NCBI RefSeq assembly: GCF_036320965.1
Contig: NC_092255.1
Coordinates: 12,085,243-12,149,242 of the forward strand
Direction of reading: 5' to 3'
Source of the DNA: Panulirus ornatus
Lineage: Eukaryota > Arthropoda > Malacostraca > Decapoda > Palinuridae
DNA length: 64,000 nucleotides
Shown in pieces: positions 43,313 to 53,426 of the stretch (within the stretch, counting starts at the first letter, position 1; each line of letters begins with the position of its first letter). A program made the translations under genes and the position numbers. The notes beneath the pieces are model-generated. The model was not told the origin of the DNA. It saw nothing but the letters and a program-made list of their open reading frames with translations, and searched no databases.

Positions 43313-45261
43313 ACCTTCCACAGAGCATCTCTATCAACTCTACCATATGCCTTCTCCAGATCCATGAATGCTACATACAAATCCATTTGCTTTTCTAAGT
43401 ATTTCTTACATACATTCTTCAAAGCAAACACCTGATCCACACATCCTCTACCACTTCTGAAACCACACTGCTCTTCCCCAATCTGATGCTCTGTACATGC
43501 CTTCACCCTCTCAATCAATACCCTCCCATATAATTTACCAGGAATACTCAACAAACTTATACCGCTGTAATTTAAGCACTCACTCTTAACCCCTTTGGCT
43601 TTGTGCAATGGCATTATGCAAGCATTCTGCCAATCCTCAGGCACCTCACCATGAATCATACATACATTAAATAACCTTACCAACCAGTCAACAATACAGT
43701 CACTCCCTTTTTTGATAAATTCCAGTGCAGTACCATCCAAACCTCTGCCTTGCTGGCTTTCATCTTCCGCAAAGCTTTTACTACCTCTTCTCTGTTTACC
43801 AAATCATTTTTCCTAACCCTCTCACTTTGCACACCACCTCGACCAAAACACCCTATATCTGCCACTCTATCATCAAACTTATTCAACAAACCTTCAAAAT
43901 ACTCACTCCATCTTCTCACATCACCACTGCTTGTTATCACCTCCCCATTAGCCCCCTTCACTGAAGTTCCCATTTGTTCCCTTGCCTTATGCACTTTATT
44001 TACCTCCTTCCAAAACATCTTTTTATTCTTCCTAAAATTTAATGATACTCTCTCACCCCATCTCTCATTTGCCCTCTTTTTCACCTCTTGCACCCTTCTC
44101 TTGACCTCCTGCCTCTTTCTTTTATACATCTCCCACCCATTTGCATTATTCCACTGCAAAAATCGTCCAAATGCCTCTCTCTTCTCTTTCACTAATAATC
44201 TTACTTCTTCATCCTACCACTGACTACCCTTTCTAATCTGCCCACCTCGCACGCTTCTCATGCCACAAGCATCTTTTCCGAAAACCATCACTGCTTCCCT
44301 AAATACATCCCATTCCTCCCCCACTCCCCTTACATCCTTTCTTCTCACCTTTTTCCATTCTCTACTCAGTCTCTCCTGGTTCTTCCTCACACAAGTCTCC
44401 TTCCCAAGCTCACTTACTCTCACCATTCTCTTCACCCCAACATTCTCTCTTCTTTTCTGAAAACCTCTACAAATCTTCACCTTTGCCTCCACAAGAAAAT
44501 GATCAGACATCCCTCCAGTTGCACCTTTCAGCACATTAACATCCAAAAGTCTCTCTTTCGCTCTCCTATCAATTAACACATAATCCAATAATGCTCTCTT
44601 ACATACGTATATTTATGTATATCTCTCTTTTTAAACCAGGTATTCTAAATCACCAGTCCTTTTTCAGCGCATAAATCTACAAGCTCTTCACCATTTCCTT
44701 TTACAACACTGAACACCCCATGTATACCAATTATTCACTCAATTGCCACATTACTCACCTTTGCATTCAAATCACCCATCACTATAACCCGGTCTCGTGC
44801 ATCAAAACCACTAACACACTCATTCAGCTGCTCCCAAAACACTTGCCTCTCATGATCTTTTTTCTCATGCCAGGTGCGTATGCACCAATAATCACCCATC
44901 TCTCTCCATCAACTTTCAGTTTTAGCCATATGAATCTAGAGTTTACTTTCTTACACTCTGTCACAGACTCCCACCACTCCTGTTTCAGGATTAGTGCTAC
45001 TCCTTCCCTTGCTCTTGTTCCCTCACCAACCTCTGACTTTACTCCCAAGACATTCCCAAACCACACTTCCCCTTTACCCTTTAGCTTCGTTTCACTCAGA
45101 TCCAAAACATCCAGGTTCCTTTCCTCAAACATACCACCTATCTCTCCTTTTTTCTCATCTTGGTTACATCCAGACACATTTAGACACCCCAATCTGAGCG
45201 TTTGAGGAGGATGAGCACTGCCCGCGTGACTCCTTCTTCTGTTTCCCCTTTTAGATAGTTT

Positions 45262-45262
<1 letters not shown>
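43313..45262 (-). mobile_element. RTE-A copy A15, 5' half
   Basis: The minus strand starts near CTAAAAGGGGAAACAGAAG (45240-45262) and has the endonuclease (44824-45192: [17 protein letters not shown]), linker (44214-44588), RT fingers (43677-44192) and RT to motif A (43258-43740, LEKAYGRVDRDALWKV). It ends at the ACCTTCCACAG repeated at 38809-38819. Joined to its 3' half and without its insertions, A15 is about 3.4 kb, so it is full-size apart from the 5' head. Confidence 0.85.

Positions 45263-45263
<1 letters not shown>

Positions 45264-45302
<39 letters not shown>
45264..45302. repeat. (AT)n and T-run
   Basis: Alternating AT of ~32 b followed by a T-run that is the antisense tail of SINE-R copy 4. 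Confidence 0.85.
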
Positions 45303-45311
<9 letters not shown>

Positions 45312-45425
45312 CATACTATTCGCTATTTCCCGCGATAGCGAGGTAGCGTTAAGAACAGAGGACTGGGCCTTTGAGGGAATATCCTCACCTGGACCTCTTC
45401 TCTGTTCCTTCTTTTGGGAAAAAAA
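45303..45425 (-). mobile_element. SINE-R copy 4, 5'-truncated
   Basis: On the plus strand: TTTCATACTATTCGC, GCGATAGCGAGGTAGCG, GACTGGGCCTTTGAGG, TCTGTTCCTTCTTTTGGG. This is the 3' ~120 b of SINE-R on the minus strand, fused by an A-run to the cut 3' UTR of A18. Confidence 0.75.
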
Positions 45426-45429
45426 AAAA

Positions 45430-46626
45430 AAAGAGGCCCAACCCCCCCCATACACATGTATATACATACGTCCACACACGCAAATATACATACCTACACA
45501 GCTTTCCATGGTTTACCCCAGACGCTTCACATGCCCTGCTTCAATCCACTGACAGCACGTCAACCCCGGTATACCACATCGCTCCAATTCACTCTATTCC
45601 TTGCCCTCCTTTCACCCTCCTGCATGTTCAGGCCCCGATCACACAAAATCTTTTTCACTCCATCTTTCCACCTCCAATTTGGTCTCCCTCTTCTCCTTGT
45701 TCCCTCCACCTCCGACACATATATCTTCTTGGTCAATCTTTCCTCACTCATCCTCTCCATGTGCCCAAACCACTTCAAAACACCCTCTTCTGCTCTCTCA
45801 ACCATGCTCTTTTTATTTCCACACATCTCTCTTACCCTTACGTTACTCACTCGATCAAACCACCTCACACCACACATTGTCCTCAAACATCTCATTTCCA
45901 GCACATCCATCCTCCTGCGCACAACTCTATCCATAGCCCACGCCTCGCAACCATACAACATTGTTGGAACCACTATTCCTTCAAACATACCCATTTTTGC
46001 TTTCCGAGATAATGTTCTCGACTTCCACACATTCTTCAAGGCCCCCAGGATTTTCGCCCCCTCCCCCACCCTATGATCCACTTCCGCTTCCATGGTTCCA
46101 TCCGCTGCCAGATCCACACCCAGATATCTAAAACACTTCACTTCCTCCAGTTTTTCTCCATTCAAACTCACCTCCCAATTGACTTGACCCTCAACCCTAC
46201 TGTACCTAATAACCTTGCTCTTATTCACATTTACTCTTAACTTTCTTCTTCCACACACTTTTCCAAACTCAGTCACCAGCTTCTGCAGTTTCTCACATGA
46301 ATCAGCCACCAGCGCTGTATCATCAGCGAACAGCAACTGACTCACTTCCCAAGCTCTCTCATCCCCAACAGACTTCATACTTGCCCCTCTTTCCAAAACT
46401 CTTGCATTTACCTCCCTAACAACCCCATCCATAAACAAATTAAACAACCATGGAGACATCACACACCCCTGCCGCAAACCTACATTCACTGAGAACCAAT
46501 CACTTTCCTCTCTTCCTACACATACACATGCCTTACATCCTCGATAAAAACTTTTCACTGCTTCTAACAACTTTCCTCCCACACCATATATTCTTAATAC
46601 CTTCCACAGAGCATCTCTATCAACTC
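45430..46626 (-). mobile_element. RTE-A copy A18, both ends cut, short class
   Basis: The minus strand covers RT from GAGTTGATAGAGATGC to the C-terminus and the 3' UTR as far as GGGGTTGGGCC. The terminal hairpin is missing and replaced by the A-run of SINE-R copy 4. The 5' edge meets an (AT)n. Confidence 0.8.
45560..46606 (-). CDS. RTE-A reverse transcriptase in A18, 5'-truncated, open
   Basis: Open through [52 protein letters not shown] and RGRPNWRWKDG to the VVYRG stop. Motif A and everything upstream are missing. Confidence 0.8.
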   Translation of the reverse strand, partial: WKVLRIYGVGGKLLEAVKSFYRGCKACVCVGREESDWFSVNVGLRQGCVMSPWLFNLFMDGVVREVNARVLERGASMKSVGDERAWEVSQLLFADDTALVADSCEKLQKLVTEFGKVCGRRKLRVNVNKSKVIRYSRVEGQVNWEVSLNGEKLEEVKCFRYLGVDLAADGTMEAEVDHRVGEGAKILGALKNVWKSRTLSRKAKMGMFEGIVVPTMLYGCEAWAMDRVVRRRMDVLEMRCLRTMCGVRWFDRVSNVRVREMCGNKKSMVERAEEGVLKWFGHMERMSEERLTKKIYVSEVEGTRRRGRPNWRWKDGVKKILCDRGLNMQEGERRARNRVNWSDVVYRG

Positions 46627-46631
46627 ATATA

Positions 46632-46660
<29 letters not shown>
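46627..46660. repeat. (AT)n plus T-run between A18 and A19
   Basis: Alternating AT then Ts, the antisense tail of A19. Confidence 0.85.
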
Positions 46661-46662
<2 letters not shown>

Positions 46663-48187
46663 GCCGCTCTCTCCCACGTTTGCGAGGTAGCGCAAGGAAA
46701 CAGACGAAAGAAATGGCCCAACCCACCCCCATACACATGCCTTGATTCAATCCCGGTATACCACATCGCTCCAATTCACTCTATTCTTTGCCCTCCTTTC
46801 ACCCTCCTGCATGTTCAGGCCCCGATCACACAAAATCTTTTTCACTCCATCTTTCCACCTCCAATTTGGTCTCCCTCTTCTCCTCGTTCCCTCCACCTCC
46901 GACACATATATCCTCTTGGTCAATCTTTCCTCACTCATTCTCTCCATGTGACCAAACCATTTCAAAACACCCTCTTCTGCTCTCTCAACCACGCTCTTTT
47001 TATTTCCACACATCTCTCTTACCCTTACGTTACTCACTCGATCAAACCACCTCACACCACACATTGTCCTCAAACATCTCATTTCCAGCACATCCATCCT
47101 CCTGCGCACAACTCTATCCATAGCCCACGCCTCGCAACCATACAACATTGTTGGAACCACTATTCCTTCAAACATACCCATTTTTGCTTTCCGAGATAAT
47201 GTTCTCGACTTCCACACATTTTTCAAGGCTCCCAAAATTTTCGCCCCCTCCCCCACCCTATGATCCACTTCCGCTTCCATGGTTCCATCCGCTGACAGAT
47301 CCACTCCCAGATATCTAAAACACTTCACTTCCTCCAGTTTTTCTCCATTCAAACTCACCTCCCAATTGACTTGACCCTCAACCCTACTGTACCTAATAAC
47401 CTTGCTCTTATTCACATTTACTCTTAACTTTCTTCTTCCACACACTTTACCAAACTCAGTCACCAGCTTCTGCAGTTTCTCACATGAATCAGCCACCAGC
47501 GCTGTATCATCAGCGAACAACAACTGACTCACTTCCCAAGCTCTCTCATCCCCAACAGACTTCATACTTGCCCCTCTTTCCAGGACTCTTGCATTTACCT
47601 CCCTAACAACCCCATCCATAAACAAATTAAACAACCATGGAGACATCACACACCCCTGCCGCAAACCTACATTCACTGAGAACCAATCACTTTCCTCTCT
47701 TCCTACACGTACACATGCCTTACATCCTCGATAAAAACTTTTCACTGCTTCTAACAACTTGCCTCCCACACCATATATTCTTAATACCTTCCACAGAGCA
47801 TCTCTATCAACTGTATCATATGCCTTCTCCAGATCCATAAATGCTACATACAAATCCATTTGCTTTTCTAAGTATTTCTCACATACATTCTTCAAAGCAA
47901 ACACCTGATCCACACATCCTCTACCACTTCTGAAACCGCACTGCTCTTCCCCAATCTGATGCTCTGTACATGCCTTCACCCTCTCAATCAATACCCTCCC
48001 ATATAATTTACCAGGAATACTCAACAAACTTATACCTCTGTAATTTGAGCACTCACTCTTATCCCCTTTGCCTTTGTACAATGGCACTATGCACGCATGC
48101 CGCCAATCCTCAGGCACCTCACCATGAGTCATACATACATTAAATAACCTTACCAACCAGTCAACAATACAGTCACCCCCTTTTTTA

Positions 48188-48193
<6 letters not shown>
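46661..48193 (-). mobile_element. RTE-A copy A19, 5'-truncated, mini 3' UTR
   Basis: The minus-strand 5' edge is at ATTTATTAAAAAAGGGGG (FIKKGG). The 3' UTR has lost the segment between two CATGTG copies (GGCATGTG joined to TATGGGGG), as in A24. It also lost ~18 b just after the stop. Confidence 0.85.
46747..48156 (-). CDS. RTE-A reverse transcriptase in A19, 469 aa, open
   Basis: Open from VRLFNVCMTHGEVPEDW to VVYRD-stop, with motifs A, B and FADD intact and DLSADGT as in A17. The frame upstream to ~48190 is open except for one stop at the GGTTAGTAAG-type position (W to stop in DWLVRL). 5'-truncated, no endonuclease. Confidence 0.8.
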   Translation of the reverse strand: MVRLFNVCMTHGEVPEDWRHACIVPLYKGKGDKSECSNYRGISLLSIPGKLYGRVLIERVKACTEHQIGEEQCGFRSGRGCVDQVFALKNVCEKYLEKQMDLYVAFMDLEKAYDTVDRDALWKVLRIYGVGGKLLEAVKSFYRGCKACVRVGREESDWFSVNVGLRQGCVMSPWLFNLFMDGVVREVNARVLERGASMKSVGDERAWEVSQLLFADDTALVADSCEKLQKLVTEFGKVCGRRKLRVNVNKSKVIRYSRVEGQVNWEVSLNGEKLEEVKCFRYLGVDLSADGTMEAEVDHRVGEGAKILGALKNVWKSRTLSRKAKMGMFEGIVVPTMLYGCEAWAMDRVVRRRMDVLEMRCLRTMCGVRWFDRVSNVRVREMCGNKKSVVERAEEGVLKWFGHMERMSEERLTKRIYVSEVEGTRRRGRPNWRWKDGVKKILCDRGLNMQEGERRAKNRVNWSDVVYRD

Positions 48194-48247
<54 letters not shown>

Positions 48248-48283
48248 GTGTGTGTATATATATGTATGTATATATATATATAT
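48194..48283. repeat. (AT)n tract between head-to-head copies A19 and A20
   Basis: About 90 b of AT with some TG steps. Both neighbours meet it with their truncated 5' ends. Confidence 0.9.
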
Positions 48284-49365
48284 GTTTAATTTGTTTATGG
48301 ATGGGGTTGTTAGGGAGGTAAATGCAAGAGTTTTGGAAAGAGGGGCAAGTATGAAGTCTGTTGGGGATGCGAGAGCTTGGGAAGTGAGTCAGTTGTTGTT
48401 CGCTGATGATACAGCGCTGGTGGCTGATTCATGTGAGAAACTGCAGAAGCTGGTGACTGAGTTTGGTAAAGTGTGTGAAAGAAGAAAGTTAAGAGTAAAT
48501 GTGAATAAGAGCAAGGTTATTCGGTACAGTAGGGTTGAGGGTCAAGTCAATTGGGAGGTGAGTTTGAATGGAGAAAAACTGGAGGAAGTGAAGTGTTTTA
48601 GATATCTGGGAGTGGATCTGGCAGCGGATGAAACCATGGAAGCGGAAGTGGATCATAGGGTGGGGGAGGGGGCGAAAATCCTGGGGGCCTTGAAGAATGT
48701 GTGGAAGTCGAGAACATTATCTCGGAAAGCAAAAATGGGTATGTTTGAAGGAATAGTGGTTCCAACAATGTTGTATGGTTGCGAGGCGTGGGCTATGGAT
48801 AGAGTTGTGCGCAGGAGGATGGATGTGCTGGAAATGAGATGTTTGAGGACAATGTGTGGTGTTAGGTGGTTTGATCGAGTGAGTAACGTAAGGGTAAGAG
48901 AGATGTGTGGAAATAAAAAGAGCGTGGTTGAGAGAGCAGAAGAGGGTGTTTTGAAGTGGTTTGGGCACATGGAGAGGATGAGTGAGGAAAGATTGACCAA
49001 GAGGATATATGTGTCGGAGGTGGAGGGAACAAGGAGAAGAGGGAGACCAAATTGGAGGTGGAAAGATGGAGTGAAAAAGATTTTGTGTGATCGGGGCCTG
49101 AACATGCAGGAGGGTGAAAGGAGGGCAAGGAATAGAGTGAATTGGAGCGATGTGGTATACCGGGGTTGACGTGCTGTCAGTGGATTGAAGCAGGGCATGT
49201 GAAGCGTCTGGGGTAAACCATGGAAAGCTGTGTAGGTATGTATATTTGCGTGTGTGGACGTATGTATATACATGTGTATGGGGGTGGGTTGGGCCATTTC
49301 TTTCGTCTGTTTCCTTGCGCTACCTCGCAAACGCGGGAGACAGCGACAAAGTATAATAAATAAAT
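48284..49365 (+). mobile_element. RTE-A copy A20, 5'-truncated, short class
   Basis: Starts GTTTAATTTGTTTATGG (FNLFMDG) and ends with the hairpin and GTATAATAAATAAATAAATA. The coding part is open to VVYRG (in 48240-49169, whose first ~15 codons are microsatellite). Confidence 0.85.
49300..49351 (+). promoter_or_regulatory. RTE-A 3' terminal hairpin (representative copy)
   Basis: CTTTCGTCTGTTTCC at the start can pair with GGGAGACAGCGACAAAG at the end with small bulges. Between them TTGCG-CTACCT-CGCAA is a perfect 5-bp inner stem. This 52-b unit closes nearly every RTE-A copy just before the A/T tail, and its core CTACCTCGC..ACGCGGG also closes SINE-R. It is the likely reverse transcriptase recognition structure, by analogy with 3' stem-loops of stringent non-LTR elements; this is inference. 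Confidence 0.6.
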
Positions 49366-49366
49366 A

Positions 49367-49436
<70 letters not shown>

Positions 49437-49440
49437 TTTA
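49366..49440. repeat. (AT)n tract between tail-to-tail copies A20 and A21
   Basis: Alternating AT shared by the 3' tails of two opposed copies. Confidence 0.9.
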
Positions 49441-50279
49441 TTTTTTATTATACCTTGTCGCTGTCTCCCGCGTTTGCGAGGTAGCGCAAGGAAACAGACG
49501 AAAGAAATGGCCTAACCCCCCCCCCCCATACACATGTATATACATACGTCCACACACGCAAATATACATACCTACACAGCTTTCCATGGTTTACCCCAGA
49601 CGCTTCACATGCCCTGCTTCAATCCACTGACAGCACGTCAACCCCGGTATACCACATCGCTCCAATTCACTCTATTCCTTGCCCTCCTTTCACCCTCCTG
49701 CATGTTCAGGCCCCGATCACACAAAATCTTTTTCACTCCATCTTTCCACCTCCAATTTGGTCTCCCTCTTCTCCTTGTTCCCTCCACCTCCGACACATAT
49801 ATCCTCTTGGTCAATCTTTCCTCACTCATCCTCTCCATGTGCCCAAACCACTTCAAAACACCCTCTTCTGCTCTCTCAACCACGCTCTTTTTATTTCCAC
49901 ACATCTCTCTTACCCTTACGTTACTCACTCGATCAAACCACCTCACACCACACATTGTCCTCAAACATCTCATTTCCAGCACATCCATCCTCCTGCGCAC
50001 AACTCTATCCATAGCCCACGCCTCGCAACCATACAACATTGTTGGAACCACTATTCCTTCAAACATACCCATTTTTGCTTTCCGAGATAATGTTCTCGAC
50101 TTCCACACATTCTTCAAGGCCCCCAGGATTTTCTCCCCCTCCCCCACCCTATGATCCACTTCCGCTTCCATGGTTCCATCCGCTGCCAGATCCACTGCCA
50201 GATATCTAAAACACTTCACTTCCTCCAGTTTTTCTCCATTCAAACTCACCTCCCAATTGACTTGACCCTCAACCCTACT

Positions 50280-50283
<4 letters not shown>
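49441..50283 (-). mobile_element. RTE-A copy A21, 5'-truncated, short class
   Basis: The minus-strand 5' edge is at GTACAGTAGGGTTG; the C-terminal domain is open (49638-50249) to VVYRG, followed by the short UTR and hairpin. It lacks all RT catalytic motifs. Confidence 0.85.

Positions 50284-50338
<55 letters not shown>
50284..50338. repeat. (AT)n tract between head-to-head copies A21 and A22
   Basis: Alternating AT meeting the truncated 5' ends of two opposed copies. Confidence 0.9.
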
Positions 50339-50340
<2 letters not shown>

Positions 50341-53194
50341 GGGTAAAACTAAAAGTTGATGGAGAGAGATGGGTGATTATTGGTGCATATGCACCTGGGC
50401 ATGAGAAGAAAGATCATGAGAGGCAAGTGTTTTGGGAGCAGCTGAATGAGTGTGTTAGTGGTTTTGATGCACGAGACCGGGTTATAGTGATGGGTGATTT
50501 GAATGCAAAGGTGAGTAATGTGGCAGTTGAGGGAATAATCGGTATACATGGGGTATTCAGTGTTGTAAATGGAAATGGTGAAGAGCTTGTAGATTTATGT
50601 GCTGAAAAAGGACTGGTGATTGGGAATACCTGGTTTAAAAAGCGAGATATACATAAGTATACGTATGTAAGTAGGAGAGGTGGCCAGAGAGCGTTATTTG
50701 GTTACGTGTTAATTGACAGGCACGCGAAAGAGAGACTTTTGGATGTTAATGTGCTGAGAGGTGCAACTGGAGGGATGTCTGATCATTATCTTGTGGAGGC
50801 TAAGGTGAAGACTTGTATGGGTTTTCAGAAAAGAATAGTGAATGTTGGGGTGAAGAGGGTGGTGAGAGTAAGTGAGCTTGGGAAGGAGACTTGTGTGAGG
50901 AAGTACTAGGAGAGACTGAGTACAGAATGGAAAAAGGTGAGAACAATGGAAGTAAGGGGAGTGGGGGAGGAATGGGATGTATTTAGGGAAGCAGTGATGG
51001 ATTGTGCAAAAGATGCTTGTGGCATGAGAAGTGTGGGAGGTGGGTTGATTAGAAAGGGTAGTGAGTGGTGGGATGAATAAGTAAGATTATTAGTGAAAGA
51101 GAAGAGAGAGGCATTTGGACGATTTTTACAGGGAAAAAATGCAATTGAGTGGGAGATGTATAAAAGAAAGAGACAGGAGGTCAAGAGAAAGGTGCAAGAG
51201 GTGAAAACGAGGGCAAATGAGAGTTGGGTTGAGAGAGTATCATTAAATTTTAGGGAGAATAAAAAGATGTTCTGGAAGGAGGTAAATAAAGTGCGTAAGA
51301 CAAGGGAACAAATGGGAACTTCAGTGAAGGGCGCAAGTGGGGAGGTGATAACAAGTAGTGGTGATGTGAGGAGATGGAGTGAGTATTTTGAAGGTTTGTT
51401 GAATGTGTTTGATGATAGAGTGGCAGATATAGGGTGTTTTGGTCGTGGTGGTGTGCAAAGTGAGAGGGTTAGGGAAAATGATTTGATAAACAGAGAAGAG
51501 GTAGTAAAAGCTTTGCGGAATATGAAAGCTGGCAAGGCAGCAGGTTTGGATGGTATTGCAGTGGAATTTATTAAAAAAGGGGGTGACTGTAGTGTTGACT
51601 GGTTGATAAGGCTATTTAATGTATGTATGACTCATGGTGAGGTGCCTGAGGATTGGCGGAATGCGTGCATAGTGCCATTGTACAAAGGCAAAGGTGATTA
51701 GAGTGAGTGCTCAAATTACAGAGGTATAAGTTTGTTGAGTATTCCTAGTAGATTATATGGGAGGGTATTGATTGAGAGGGTGAAGGCATGTACAGAGCAT
51801 CAGATTGGGGAAGAGCAGTGTGGTTTCAGAGTGGTAGAGGATGTGTGGATCAGGTGTTTGCTTTGAAGAATGTATGTGAGAAATACTTAGAAAAGCAAAT
51901 GGATTTGTATGTAGCATTTATGGATCTGGAGAAGGCATATGATAGAGTTGATAGAGATGCTCTGTGGAAGGTATTAAGAATATATGGTGTGGGAGGAAAG
52001 TTGTTAGAAGCAGTGAAAAGTTTTTATCGAGGATGTAAGGCATGTGTACGTGTAGGAAGAGAGGAAAGTGATTGGTTCTCAGTGAATGCAGGTTTGCGGC
52101 AGGGGTGTGTGATGTCTCCATGGTTGTTTAATTTGTTTATGGATGGGGTTGTTAGGGAGGTAAATGCAAGAGTTTTGGAAAGAGGGGCAAGTATGAAGTC
52201 TGTTGGTGATGAGAGAGCTTGGGAAGTGAGTCAGTTGTTGTTCGCTGATGATACAGCGCTGGTGGCTGATTCATGTGAGAAACTGCAGAAGCTGGTGACT
52301 GAGTTTGGTAAAGTGTGTGAAAGAAGAAAGTTAAGAGTAAATGTGAATAAGAGCAAGGTTATTAGGTACAGTAGGGTTGAGGGTCAAGTCAATTGGGAGG
52401 TGAGTTTGAATGGAGAAAAACTGGAGGAAGTGAAGTGTTTTAGATATCTGGGAGTGGATCTGGCAGCGGATGGAACCATGGAAGCGGAAGTGGATCATAG
52501 GGTGGGGGAGGAGGCGAAAATCTTGGGAGCCTTGAAGAATGTGTGGAAGTCGAGAACATTACTCGGAAAGCAAAAATGGGTATGTTTGAAGGAATAGTGG
52601 TTCCAACAATGTTGTATGGTTGCGAGGCGTGGGCTATGGATAGAGTTGTGTGCAGGAGGATGGATGTGCTGGAAATAAGATGTTTGAGGACAATGTGTGG
52701 TGTGAGGTGGTTTGATCGGGTAAGTAACGTGAGGGTAAGAGAGATGTGTGGAAATAAAAAGAGCGTGGTTGAGAGAGCAGAAGAGGGTGTTTTGAAATGG
52801 TTTGGGCATATGGAGAGAATGAGTGAGGAAAGATTGACCAAGAGGGTATATGTGTCGGAGGTGGAGGGAACGAGGAGAATTGGGAGACCAAATTGGAGGT
52901 GGAAAGATGGAGTGAAAAAGATTTTGTGTGATCGGGGCCTGAACATGCAGGAGGGTGAAAGGAGGGCAAGGAATAGAGTGAATTGGATCGATGTGGTATA
53001 CCGGGGTTGATGTGCTGTCAGTGGATTGAATCATGGCATGTGAAGCGTCTGGGGTAAACCATGGAAAGCTGTGTAGGTACGTATATTTGCATGTGTGGAC
53101 GTATGTATATACATGTGTATGGGGGTGGGTTGGGCCATTTCTTTCGTCTGTTTCCTTGCGCTACCTCGCAAACGCGAGAGACAGCGACAAGGCA

Positions 53195-53198
<4 letters not shown>
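50339..53198 (+). mobile_element. RTE-A copy A22, long but 5'-truncated, short 3' UTR
   Basis: Starts CTGGGTAAAACTAAAAG (IWVKLKVDG) and covers the endonuclease, linker, RT and C-terminus to the hairpin. Frames: 50339-50909 ([30 protein letters not shown]), 51093-51701 (linker, fingers), 51788-52597 (motifs A, B, C) and 52543-53010 (C-terminus). Breaks include TAC-to-TAG at ~50908, a stop after KGKGD at ~51700, a 1-b loss near 51831 and a 2-b loss at ~52561. Confidence 0.85.

Positions 53199-53285
<87 letters not shown>
53199..53285. repeat. (AT)n and T-run between tail-to-tail A22 and A23
   Basis: A-run, alternating AT, then Ts. Confidence 0.9.
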
Positions 53286-53357
53286 TTGTGCTTTGTCGCT
53301 GTCTCCCGCTTCTGCAGTTTCTCACATGAATCCGCCACCAGCGCTGTATCATCAGCG

Positions 53358-53363
<6 letters not shown>

Positions 53364-53424
<61 letters not shown>
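53364..53424. repeat. (AT)n filler inside A23
   Basis: Alternating AT between two non-adjacent parts of the same element. Confidence 0.9.

Positions 53425-53425
<1 letters not shown>

Positions 53426-53426
<1 letters not shown>

Noticed and set aside
48194..48283. A19/A20 head-to-head pair as a twin-priming inversion
   Set aside because: Both copies contain their own 3' halves and overlap in the element, so they are two insertions, unlike A27.
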